Assembly: GCA_902806565.1 (NCBI GenBank)
Contig: CADCXA010000035.1
Coordinates: 1-64,000 of the forward strand
DNA length: 64,000 nt
Direction of reading: 5' to 3'
DNA from: Hypoxylon rubiginosum
Taxonomy: Eukaryota > Ascomycota > Sordariomycetes > Xylariales > Hypoxylaceae
Below are positions 38,566 to 50,268 of this stretch, piece by piece (positions within the stretch are counted from its first letter, which is position 1; each line of letters starts with the position of its first letter). The notes under the pieces are model-generated. The model had not been told where the DNA came from and made no database searches. It saw only the letters and a list, made by a program, of their open reading frames with translations. The position numbers and the translations under genes were made by a program.

Positions 38566-40536
38566 AGTCTACGTGCTGCTGCTATGTTCATTCATTGATC
38601 TACTTCGCTTCTCTATTCTGTTACGTTACTTGGATCTCGGAAAACCCGAGTTTCTAGCTGTACTTTTTTGACGAATATGGTTATCATTGCAGGAGAAGGG
38701 GGTGGGAACGGCCAGGCGCTACGGATGGTAGGAATTTTGGAATTTATGGATATGATATCCCATATCGCGCCAATTGCGCTTGATACATAGTTAGGTCAGA
38801 GGTGTCTTGTTTAGGTACCTTAGGTACCTTGTGGCCTTATATTTGAATATCAACGTTTGTTGAAACATCACGATTTCTGTTTATGTGCTTTCTTGAGCTT
38901 CATCGTCTTGCCCAACATGACATCTTCACTGCACAGCAGGTACTTAGCAGCTATTCCATACTCGCGCTTCAACGAATGACTTGCAGACATGGAACTCTCC
39001 CTTGTCTATCCGACTCAAAGTCCATAACCCTAGATACTTACCTAGGTAGTTCAATGGTGATTACGACTTGCCTACCAGCCACATACAATATCCAGGGAGG
39101 GTGCAACGACAGCCTCCCTTTTACGAATTTGGACGGGACCCTCACGAATTAATATCGACGCTGTTGTATTAAAGCGACCGCTCCCGGCGACCTTGTTATC
39201 AGGGTTTGACCGGCTTGGTCAAAATTTCAGGGTCCTCTTCGCTTCGAGGCTGGGCTCTACTGGTCAAAAAGATTTGTTCCCCCTCGAACTTACAGTAGCT
39301 TCCGCGGCTCCGCTGCGGCGGCTAGGAGGCAAGGTTGGGTTTTTCGCTTCCGACGGGTTGGAGAGCGGGAGGCTGGGAAAATCCATGCGGCAAACCGTAC
39401 ATGGAAGTGGCTATTGGAATGTCAGGATGTATAGATATACCAAGGGATAGAGGGATCTTTCAAAATCGGCATCGTTCGATTTTCTAGGGTTTAGCGTTTG
39501 TTTTCATTCCTGTCACAATCCAAGGGCAGGCTGGTCATGCCAGTCATGTCAATCATGTCTGACTTCTCCATGCGATATGCGATGACTTGCACTAGGGATG
39601 TGCCAGCCTCTTTTTCTCCTTGCTGCCCCTTGCTTTTTGTTCTAGGGGGCTAGAGGGCCTAGGAAATTTTTGATAGAGAAATCAATGATGTCGTGCATTA
39701 GAATCTTCACGATCCCTTCTTCTTTCTTGCACTGGTCTCAGGTATCTCAAGTATCTCAGGTATCTCAGTGAATCTTACGGCATACAGTTATTAGTAGGTT
39801 AGAGAGGCACTGTGTATGAATATCCCTGACTGGATGCACTGTGTGCACTGTGTGCACTGTGCCCTACAGTGTGCAAGATGCTGCCCTGCTACCCTGATCT
39901 ATATCCCGTATCCCATATCCCGTTGAACGTGGCAGGCTGCCGATTGGTTCTACTCTTACCCTAGCTCGAAACGCGACGGTTAACAACTTTGAACATTTCT
40001 TCACTGTCATGTCAGACTGTCTACCTCGTACATATACATAGTACTGCCTTATCTTTCTATCATTTTCTACACATGTAGGCTTCTAGGCTCCCAACGTATG
40101 ACAACCGACATATCATGTCACACTACGTCGAATGCCGATTTACTTGCTTTGCCTGCCTAGCAATGCTACCCCTCAAGCGTTTGCATCTTCGCCCGACGTG
40201 CTAGGGGAAGCCTATCAATTGCAACCCAGAACGCCACCTAGGCTGCCAGGTCAGAATGAGCCTGTGCTCATGAGGAAACGTGCATTAAATGACTGCGTGA
40301 AACTGCACCGAGTCGACGTTGTGTTCCCATCTCATGCGTTGTCGCTGTTTAACAAGCATTCACAGTGAAAGTGTTTATAATAAACAAATAGAGCGCCATG
40401 CTTGGTCCCTCAACTTGACGGGTGGCCTTCAATTTATATAAGGCTAGCCAATATGTATGTATGATTGCAAGCTCACAGATAGCAATCTCCCCTAGCCATC
40501 GATTTATAATTGTTCTCAATTTTGAACTCCAACGCA
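38566..40536. other. Intergenic region
   Basis: 2 kb with no supported gene; the frames at 38,883-39,152 and 39,193-39,450 lack motifs. Short tandem repeats: GGTATCTCAA-type, three copies at 39,740-39,768, and TGCACTGTG-type, three copies at 39,835-39,861. Palindromic GGTACCTTAGGTACC lies near 38,815 and TTACCTAGGTA near 39,040. Confidence 0.55.
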
Positions 40537-42039
40537 ATGCATCGTGGCAGAGGATCAAACTCTTACCGCGGACGATGGCGCGGCGGTGGCCAAACCCCAC
40601 GGCCCGGTGACAGCTGGAATAGGGGTAGAAACTCAACCCCTAAGCCGAAAGTTACCACGCCTCCTACGCCTCCAACTGGCCGCCTGATTGTAGAGATCAC
40701 GACGGATAATCTTCCCAATCATAACATTCAGGCGGATGATGCAAAGATTAACAATGTCAATTTTGCGGCATCGTACTCGCTAGTAGACCAACATTCATCC
40801 AAGATTATCATTCCTGGTAAGCTGTCACCATCTCCAAGTCCTACCCTATAGTATCTAGGGAGCTTAGAAGCGCCCGATGGCGATGTTTACTCGAATCCTA
40901 ACCCACAATTAGGGCAGCCGGCGACTTGGAAACCGCCCCAATTACCTGCTCAACTTCCACCTGATTACGGTGATTACCTTCGCGACCATAATGGGGCCCG
41001 ATTCAAGCACCCTCTGCAGCCCACGGTCCAATCCCTCTTTGCTCTGAACAAGAGCTTCGACCCCTCCAATATCGATATCGTAGGCTGTGCCAGTTCTCTA
41101 GGGGATATTCTGCGCTTCACCCGGTCGGTCGAGTCAACGTTCAGGTTTGATGTCGAAATGGTTGGAAACACACTATTCATGGTCCGCAACCACCAAAAAG
41201 AAGTCATCCCTGACGTTCGTGGATACGGCCATTCTTTTCTCGACAGCTTCACGTCTCACGAAGACAAGTTAAAGAAGACAGAGTCTCATCAGCGCGTCAT
41301 TTCCTATTCCTTTGGCGGTCTGAAATGCGTTCTACGTTTTGAATGCGACGGATATTTCGCAGATAAAGATGGGGAATTGGATGCGACAGCTAGTGAACTG
41401 AAGGACCTCAACCTTCCAAAGACACCAACCTCTAACTTGATCCAGTCGGAGAAATCTGGCAAGGCGGTGCCCCAGGAATCGATCATCGAGATTAAAACAA
41501 GATCACAAGCAAAGGGAACCCTCGACATGAATGAGCAACTGCCCCGACTGTGGCTCCGGCAGATTCCCAACCTCATAACAGCATACCACTTCCGTGGGAA
41601 GTTTGCAGACGTCCAGGAGCAGGCTGTCAAACAGGACACACTCAGCTGGGAAGCCGAACACGAAGCCGAGCTTCAGTCGTTCGCTTCCATCTTGCGCCAA
41701 CTAATCGTCGAAGTTAAACGAGCAAGCCACTTGAAGCTGGAGCTCTGCCGAACCGGCTTGGGACCTCTAGAATTGAGGGAACAATCCGGGGTGCAGCGGG
41801 AAGCGCTTCCTGCGTATTGGAAGGATAAGTGGGCTGGGGAGTATCGCGAGGATCCCGACGGAGAAGACGGACCCAGTGACACATGTGCCCACAGCGACCG
41901 ATGTCCGAGTCTTTCTCAGAGCGGAGAGTCTAGCGACACGGAAGGCTCTGGTGGTGACGATGACGATGATGATGATTTCGCGTTGGATTACACGGCTTGC
42001 GACTTTACGACTTGCGGATACTGTGGCCACTGTGCATGA
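40537..42039 (+). CDS. RGG-type protein with DXO/Rai1-like PD-(D/E)XK signatures
   Basis: Two exons: 40,537-40,816 and 40,868-42,039 (GTAAGC...TTAG, 51 nt; an acceptor at 40,859 would add 3 aa), about 483 aa. The N-terminus (MHRGRG, RGRWRGGG, WNRGRN) is arginine/glycine-rich, as in RNA-binding proteins. The core has DYGDYLRDHNGARFKHPLQP, RGYGHSF and SYSFGGLKCVLRFECDGY. A FECD (about 251-254) followed by SIIEIKT (E301, K303), then LPRLWLRQIPNLITAYHFRG, resembles the ExD...ExK...W/Q pattern of DXO/Rai1 decapping nucleases. The C-terminus is Asp-rich and ends in a Cys cluster (C-x5-C-x2-C-x2-C). From memory, relatives are often labelled geranylgeranyl pyrophosphate synthetase, but I see no DDxxD prenyltransferase motif. 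It lies 0.6 kb upstream of the helicase-AAA+ gene on the same strand. The nuclease reading is inference. Confidence 0.75.
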
Positions 42040-42539
42040 AGATAGATATGATATGTAGCATGGAGTAGGTAACATATCAGATCTCCGTTTGCGCTCTCGC
42101 TCGCCTGCATAATTATCCCCAAAGGTACTCGCTGGAATCTTCCGCGCAGCTGCATAAAGGCCATATCCAATGATTACTGGTGTTATCCCGTCGTTTCACC
42201 AGTGAGGGGGCGGCGCATGGAGCAGCCATCCATTAGGTACCTATGACACCACCTTGAGCTCTAGGCAGACAGTGTAGCCTCATGTGGCCTCGTGTGACTG
42301 GTCTGCCTCATGCAACAAACGTGGTATGTACAGACAGGTTAATCAGTAATATGATTATGCAGGTTCCCGAGGACTTTATTGTCAACCCCAGGCCTAAACG
42401 AATACCTGTCACCTAGGCACCCCCACGAAGTAGAATGTACTCGAGCGTTTCCCTCTCTTCGACTTCGCGCTTCTGCAAGTACGTAAACTTGTAAGTTTAA
42501 GGACCATCTAACCATCTCCTGCCAAATCCCCATTTCATA

Positions 42540-42640
42540 CACACACACACATACACCACAAACACCTATACGCACATCTATACACACAAACAGACACACA
42601 TCTACACTTGGGCGCAGGCGCACATATAGACACATACGTG
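42540..42640 (+). repeat. CA-rich leader before helicase-AAA+ gene
   Basis: About 100 bp of ACACAC/ATACAC-rich plus-strand sequence ends 35 bp before the ATG at 42,675, probably in the 5' UTR or core promoter. It shows no specific factor site. Confidence 0.5.
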
Positions 42641-42674
42641 TATATACCCTTTGCCCTTCATAATTACTTCCATA

Positions 42675-45600
42675 ATGTCATATCGAGGCAGTCTCGGTCG
42701 ACGTGCTCCTCAAGGCCATACACCTAATAATGGTCAGGACATCAATTCTCGATCTCGACTACTGAATGGGTTCTTCTATGCGGTGATTGAAGGGCAACGG
42801 ATGATACGAAAAGTTGACGAGGCCCAGAAATTTTTAGAGTCTATCGTAAACAGAGATGACAAGTCGGACTGCATTGAGAGACTAGTTTCGTCGAAACTCG
42901 GCCGGGATGCTCTTCATAAGTCACTTATATCCAGCACCTCAGCCCAATTCCTTAACACATATGTCTCGGACCTCCTACAATGTCTCTCAGACCCCGCTCT
43001 GAAGAGAATCTGCGATGGTGAACTCCTAGATCAAGTTCTCTGGGCCATGGTCGACCCCCCGGCGTTCTGGAACACACTCGTCCAGCACTTTAAATCAAAG
43101 CAGTTAGAACCCCAAGCTGTAGATGGATTCGCCTGGCTATTGCTGCAGCTGGTGCTTCTGCCATCTGCACAGTCATCGGCTTTCCGACAAACTGCCGAGT
43201 CGCTACTCAAAGACCAGACCTTAGATAAGTCAGGTTCTTCGACAGCCCATATTCTATTTCAGAAGATCCGATCATTGGTCCAACAATCGCAGGCCGGAGG
43301 GAATCCTGAACTCGTCGACGACTTCGGCCCGGGAGGTCGCCACGACAATGACTTCATCAACTATCATGACATTTGCATCCACCCTACCCGTGCAGAGCTC
43401 CAGTCGAAGGAGAGGCCATTCTACATGCAGGCTTCAGCCGCATTTGAATTACCGATCGAGGATCGCGCGTATGCTCAACTTGCCAACCAGTTCCGTCTCC
43501 TCAGGGAGGACATGCTTGCCGACATACGTGAGGACTTGAAGAATGCGAAGCGTGCGAACAGTAAACCGGGCAGTAAACCGAGTAAGAAACACATGATGAT
43601 TACCAATCTCACATTAGAGGAAGTTACCGTGACTTCGGTGAAGAAAGGAATACCGTCTACCCTAGTTCTCAAGTGCGAGCAGGATATCCTGAACATGCCG
43701 GGCGCAAGTGTTGAGAAGAGGAAGAAGGAGTTGAACAATAGGCCGGGATTTTTAAGGCATCGCGGCTTTGGCTGCTTAATGCATGGTGGCAGCATCCTTG
43801 CCTTCGCAACTCTCGACAGAAACGAAGACAAACTCGCACTCTCACCCCCACACCTCTGTTTGCAAATCACCGATGCGGGAATACTAAGAGAAACTCTGTC
43901 GGTCCTTCGAACAAGCACGGTCGATTTCCTGCTCGCGTCCACCCCAATGTTCGCCTACGAACCCATATTGGAGAGATTGCAACGGAAGACTGACGTGGAA
44001 CTCGAGCCTGACATTCTGATCCACTCCGAGACTCCAATGGAATCAACAATACAGCCAATCGACATCATAGATGCCCTCGAGGAATCCCTGGCTGTCCAGT
44101 CTGACTTACAGCAGCTAATCCAGACAACACGGCAGGTTAACCTGGATCCCTCGCAGATCATGGCCCTGGTACATGGTCTAAGGTACCAAACTTGTCTAAT
44201 ACAGGGCCCTCCAGGTATGTGAATATCGAGTACAGTTCTTGTGATTGACATTACTAAGTTCTGATACAGGAACTGGCAAATCCTTAGTTGGTGCCCTCCT
44301 AACTAAAATCCTACTTGACACAACGAAGGAAAGATTGCTTGTTTTGTCATATACAAACCATGCCTTGGACCAGTTTATAGAAGACTTGCTAGACATCGGG
44401 ATTGATGACAACAATATCGTCCGGCTCGGTTCCAAATCCACGGATCGGACCATGCCTCTCTTACTAAGGAATCAGACACCTAATTCGACAAAAATGACAA
44501 GGCCCCGATACGACCGGATCAGAGTCCAGGAGGAAAAGTTGGACTCCTTGACTGAGAGCATTGACCAATGTTTTCGGTCATACCGCCAAGAAAAGATACC
44601 ACCTCTTCAACTGCTACAATACTTGGAATTCTCCGAGGCAGAAGGTCGTTTCTACGACGCGCTCTCCATACCGGAAGCAGCACCTGGCGAGGTCCGAGTA
44701 GGTAAAAAGGGAGCACCAATGCGGCCCGACTACCTGTATTCGCGCTGGGTCAATGGACAGAAGGCTGGTCCCTTTACCAAGGATAAACTCGATGCTTCAT
44801 GCAGTGACATATGGAACATGAAGAAACCCGATCGACTCGCGAAGGTCCAGCAATGGGAGCAGGATATCCACCAAGAAAACACTGTAACTCTCGCAAATCA
44901 GATGGCTGAGTTCAACAAGACGCAGAAGATTCTGCAGGGTCTGCGGAACGAGAAGACAGAGCAAACACTGCGGAGCAAGCGCATTATCTGCTGTACTACG
45001 ACGGCCGCTTCGACGTCCGCTCGAGAAATCCAAGCTGCTGCTCCTGGTATCGTCGTCGTCGAGGAAGCAGGTGAAATTTTAGAAAGCCGTACGTATATTT
45101 CAGGTTTCTTTAATCCTTTTCATGGAGCTCCTATTATTGCAGGTATCATACCTCACTACATTACTCCTAACTCTTGATAACTTCCATATACCTCGTGCAA
45201 ATGACAATCACTAAGTCTAGGTATTACAGACATTCTAGCTGCTATGGGTCCTAGCACGAAGCAGCTTATTCAAATCGGAGATCATAAACAGCTTCGGCCC
45301 AAGGTGAAGAACTACAAGCTCACCGTAGAGGCGGGGCATGGCTACGATCTCAATCGTTCACTGTTCGAGAGACTCATACTTCAAGGCCGACCTCACTGTA
45401 CATTGCTGAACCAGCATCGAATGAGGCCAGAGATCTCTGCCATGATCAGACACAACTACCCTGCCCTGCAAGATGCCAAAGATACCGAAAACCGGCCCCA
45501 TCTTCTTGGGTTCCAGAGTGACGTCGTCTTCGTCAATCATAATCATCCTGAAGTAGGGATAAATTTCCTTGTCGACAAGCTTGATCAAGGTACAGGATCA

Positions 45601-48600
45601 AGCAAGCAGAATATCTACGAGGCAGATATGGTCTTGAAGTGTGTCCGTTACCTGGGCCAGCAACACTACAAGACCACGGACATAGTAGTCTTGACTCCTT
45701 ACCTCGTAAGTCCCTGTCCGAATGCGAACTTGTCTTAGGTACGCAAATCGGTGTGCTGTGAATGCTAATGGTAATAGGGCCAACTCTCGCTGCTTCGAAA
45801 TAAATTAAGCGAAGACCTTGATCCAGTCCTAAACGATCTTGATTCGCACGACTTGGTCGACGCTGGAGAAATGCCGGCCGCAAGCGCAGAAGTCAACAAG
45901 AAGCCTATTCGTCTTTCGACCATTGACAACTACCAGGGAGAAGAAAGCGACATCGTCGTCGCTTCATTGACCCGCAGCAACGAGGATGGGGACATCGGGT
46001 TCATGGCTGCCCCTGAACGCTTGAATGTGCTTATCTCTAGGGCCAGAAATGCACTGATCATGATCGGTAGCGCGGATACCTTTATGAATGCAAAAAAGGG
46101 GAGCGAGGAGTGGACCCAGCTATTTGATCACTTGAAGGCGGATGGGAGAATCCACGACGGATTTCCGCTCAAGTGCGAGAAGCACCCGGACATGAGACGT
46201 ATAGCTCGCTCGGTTGAGGATTTCGACCTTTATTGTCCGGACGGGGGGTGCGCGCTGCCATGTAATGAGCTGCTGTCTTGCGGCAAGCACAAGTGCCCGA
46301 AGCGATGCCATTTACGAATTGACCATTCGAAAGTGCAGTGCTACGAGGTCATGAGGGACGTTTGCCCTGACAATCACAAACTGATGTGGAACTGCTCCGA
46401 CAAGGCCCGACCCGCGTGCCAGAGCTGCCGTCGCGAAAAGGAGGAGCGAGACCGCAAAGCTCGGAGGGACAAAGATCTCGAGCTCGAGCGGCAGGCAAAG
46501 CAGTTGGCATATGCTAAGCAACTCCAGGCCATCCAAGACGGCATTGCTGCCCAGAGAAAAGCCCTCAAAGATCGCCAAGAAGAGGTCCTCAGACAGCAGA
46601 CTCTCCAACAGCATAGCGCCGAGCTTTCTCGACTGACAGAACAAGTCAAAAAGCCTATAAAGACGGCCAAGCCACCACAGAGCCAAGCATCTAAACAACA
46701 ACCAGTCCCTGATGCAGCTAAACCTGTCGAGAATAAAGCTCCAAGTACTGGCTCCGAAGCAACACCTGTTAACGTTTCTGTACCGAGCACAAATGACAAC
46801 GGAAATGACAAAGACGACGGCGATAGCAACACACCAGAAGCTACACCTGACAGTAGCCACGAGCCCGAGCCCGAGCCCGAGCCTGAGGCCGAGCCTGAGC
46901 CCATGCCCGAGCCAAAGGGACCGTCGCCCGCTGAAGCAGATTGGCAACATCAAAAAGACTACGAGAATGCTTCCAATGAATCCCTCGATTCTCTTTTTAA
47001 GATGATTGGGCTAGAGAGCGTGAAGAAGGGGTTTTTAAACATAAAGGCAAGAATCGATACATCCCTTCGCCAAGGAGCGGATATCAAGGATGAGCGGTTC
47101 GGCGCCGCCCTGCTTGGCAACCCAGGAACAGGTAAGCTCTTGACATGTATATCTTACTGTAGGTTCACTGCTAACGGCGATATAGGCAAAACGACAGTTG
47201 CGAGATTATACGCCAAGTTCCTGTCTTCTGTCGGAGCAATTCCGGGAGACCACTTTGAAGAAACTACAGGTTCCCGGCTCGCTAACGACGGCGTAAAGGG
47301 CTGCAAGGATCTAATTGACAAGATCCTCAACAACGGCGGCGGCGTATTCTTCCTCGACGAGGCGTACCAGATCGTGTCGAGCAGTTCCTTCGGAGGCGCG
47401 CAGGTGCTCGACTTCCTCCTCGCCGAAATCGAGAACCTCACGGGCAAGGTGGTCTTCGTGTTCGCTGGATACCGGAAGCAGATGGAGGCCTTCTTCGCGC
47501 ACAACCCCGGCATCCCGAGCCGGATTCCCATTCAGCTAGACTTCCAGGACTACGAAGACGACGAGCTCCTCAGGATCGTCAACTTCCAGCTCGAAAAGAA
47601 GTATGGGGGCCGCATGAAGGTCCAAGGCGGGCTGGGTGGACTCTATATGCGGGTTGTGGCACGCCGTATTGGCCGCGGACGAGGAAGAGAGGGGTTCGGC
47701 AACGCTCGTGAGGTGCAGAATGTGTTGTCGATTCTGCTCGGGCGCCAAGCCGACCGTCTACACCGGGAAAGACGGCAAGGAAAAACACCAGATGACCTAC
47801 TACTTCAGAAAATCGACCTCGTAGGACCAGAGCCAGCAGCGGAAATTTCCAAGAACAAAGACTGGATCAAGCTTCGCGGCATGATCGGATTGGAATCGGT
47901 GAAGCAATCGATCACGGTTCTAGTCGACCGTCTGCAGACGAACTACCAGCGCGAGCTGAAGGAGGTGCCTCTGGTTGAATGTTCGCTAAACAAGGTGTTC
48001 ATGGGAAATCCCGGGACTGGCAAGACCACCGTCGCAAAGCTCTACGGCAAGATCTTAAAGGCCCTGGGTCTCCTATCCAACGGCGAAGTCGTCATCAAGA
48101 ACCCAGCGGACTTTGTCGGCGGTGCCCTCGGCCAGTCGGAGAAGAACACCAAAGCCATCCTGGATTCGACCAAAGGAAAGGTTCTCATCATCGACGAGGC
48201 ATACATGCTCGCGAGCGGCACCTCGGACTCCGGGGGCGCCAGCGACCCGTACAAGACGGCGGTGGTGGACACCATCGTCGCCGAGGTCCAGAGCACGGCG
48301 CTCGAGGACCGGTGCGTCCTGCTGCTGGGCTACAGCGACCAGATGACCAGCATGTTCCAGAAGGTGAACCCGGGCCTGACGCGGCGCTTCCCGCTCTCGT
48401 CGGCCTTCGTCTTCGAGGACTACGCCGACGGCGAGCTGCGCGCGATCCTCGACCTCAAGCTCCGGCAGCAGGGGTTCCGGGCGTCGGAGCCGGCGAAACA
48501 AGTCGTGCTGGAGGTTCTGGGGCGCGCGCGCAACCGGCCCAACTTCGGCAACGCCGGCGAGGTCGACATCCTGCTCGACCAGGCCAAGGAGCGGCAGCAG

Positions 48601-50268
48601 AAGCGCCTGTCCAAGTTCCCGGGGGCCAAGAACGTCGACCTCCTGGTCCCCGAGGACATCGATCCCGACTTCGACCGGGGCGAGCGCGCCGCGACGAATA
48701 TTCGCATGCTATTCAAGGACGTGATTGGGTGCGAAGATGTCGTCGAGCAGTTGGAAGGGTACCAGCAAGTCGTCCAGAATATGAAAGCGATGGACATGGA
48801 CCCCCGCTCCCAGATTCCCTTCGGGTTCCTCTTCCGCGGACCGCCAGGTAAGATTTTCCGCCCTTCTCAGTGCACGTGCTAGGTAGACTAACAGATAGTG
48901 TCTAGGGACCGGCAAGACTACGACTGCCAGGAAGATGGGAAAGATCTATTACGATATGGGGTTCCTGGCGGAGGCGACGGTAGTCGAATGCTCGGCGACT
49001 GATATCATAGGCCAGTATGTGGGCCAGACCGGGCCCAAGGTGCAGGATATGTTCAACAAAGCTCTAGGGAGAGTCCTCTTCGTGGACGAGGCGTATAGAC
49101 TTGCGGAAGGCCACTTCGCCAAAGAGGCAATGGACGAGATTGTCGATTGCATGACCAAGGAGCGCTTCCAGAATAAGCTTGTCGTCAGTAAGTACATTCC
49201 ACGGATTTCCTTTTTCGCCCCTGTTGTACCCAGTCCGCGTGGGCGGGCCTCTGAAAATTACTGTAGCTGACTTGAAATACTACAGTCCTCGCGGGTTACG
49301 ACAACGACATCAATAGACTAATGAGCCAGAACCCCGGCTTAACTAGCAGATTTCCAGAAACAATCTCCTTCGACAACCTGCCACCACGCCATTGTCGGGA
49401 CCTTCTCCTGCAGTGTCTCCAGAGGAAGAAGCTAGACGTCAGCGGCCTGGAAGCCTCACCCACTCTAGACGGCAGGCTCCTGAGCCTATTCGGCACGCTC
49501 GCGCAGACCCCGTCGTGGGGCAACGCCCGCGACATACAGACCCTAGCGAAGTCGGTCTTCTCCAAGATCATGAAGTCCAAGACGCCGGATCCGAACCGTA
49601 CCGTGCCGGAGGGCCTCGTCTTGGACGCCATCAACAAGATGATCAAGGAGCGGACCGAGCGAGCCGCAGCTGTCAACTCGGGTCCGCTTTCATTCCCCTT
49701 CCATCCCCTTCAGCAGCAGCAGCAGAAGCAGCCGCCGCCGCCGCCGCCCCAGATCGCAACCACTACGACCACCGCGGCAGAAGCAACCCCAGATGAGCAG
49801 GAGCAAGAGAAGGAGCCCCCAGCCACGGACGAGGACGGGCCCAAGAACCCGCCGTCCGGCAAGTCCGGCAGCATCCGAGACGCCGGGGTCTCGGACGCGG
49901 TGTGGGAGCAGCTAGAGCAGGACAAAGCAGCCGCCGAGCAGCGCCAACGCGAGCTCGCCGCAGCGCGGGAAGAGGCGGCCGAGCTGGAGCGCGAGATACG
50001 GCGGCAGGAAGAAGAGCTGAAGCGGCAGAAGGACGAGGCGGCGCGGCGCGAGGTGCTGCTCAAGCTGGAGGCGGCTCGGATGGAGCGGGAGCGCGCGGAG
50101 AGGGCGCGCAGGGAAATGGAGGAAAGGCTGCGTAAGGAGCGGGAGGTGCAGGCCCGGCTGCAGAGGATGGGGCGCTGCCCGATGGGGTACGACTGGATCG
50201 CGCAGGGGGGCGGGTATAGGTGTGCTGGGGGCTCGCATTTCTTGGGGAATGGGGAGTTAGGAATTTGA
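42675..50268 (+). CDS. NFX1/UPF1-type SF1 helicase fused to three CbxX-type AAA+ domains
   Basis: Seven exons, all in phase: 42,675-44,214; 44,270-45,088; 45,230-45,705; 45,778-47,131; 47,186-48,847; 48,906-49,187; 49,286-50,268; 2,371 aa. The ATG at 42,675 (MSYRGSLG) is the first in frame. Order: helical N-terminal region; SF1 helicase with QGPPGTGKS (about 509-517), VVVEEAGEIL (EEAG where DEAG/DEAQ is usual), GDHKQLRP, DNYQGEESDIV and NVLISRARNAL; a Cys-rich segment (about 1,085-1,150) reminiscent of NF-X1 fingers; a charged coiled coil and Glu-Pro repeat; AAA1 (GNPGTGKTT, near 1,395; FLDEAY), AAA2 (GNPGTGKTT, near 1,672; IIDEAY), AAA3 (GPPGTGKTT, near 1,950; FVDEAY); Gln/Pro linker, long coiled coil, and a short C-terminal Cys motif. 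The three AAA modules resemble CbxX/CfxQ and SpoVK ATPases. Predicted role: ATP-driven RNA/RNP remodelling; substrate unknown. Confidence 0.9.

Noticed and set aside
40537..42039. Geranylgeranyl pyrophosphate synthase
   Set aside because: No DDxxD-type motifs or all-helical prenyltransferase pattern is visible; the RGG region and ExD/ExK signatures point elsewhere.
46312..46953. 213-codon reverse-strand frame
   Set aside because: Antisense to the Glu/Pro/Lys-rich linker of the helicase-AAA+ gene; composition shadow with no motif.
48073..48501. Long frames in three phases over AAA2, including a 290-codon forward frame at 47,979-48,851
   Set aside because: The region is GC-rich, so stops are rare in every frame; only the AAA+ frame carries motifs and conserved splicing.
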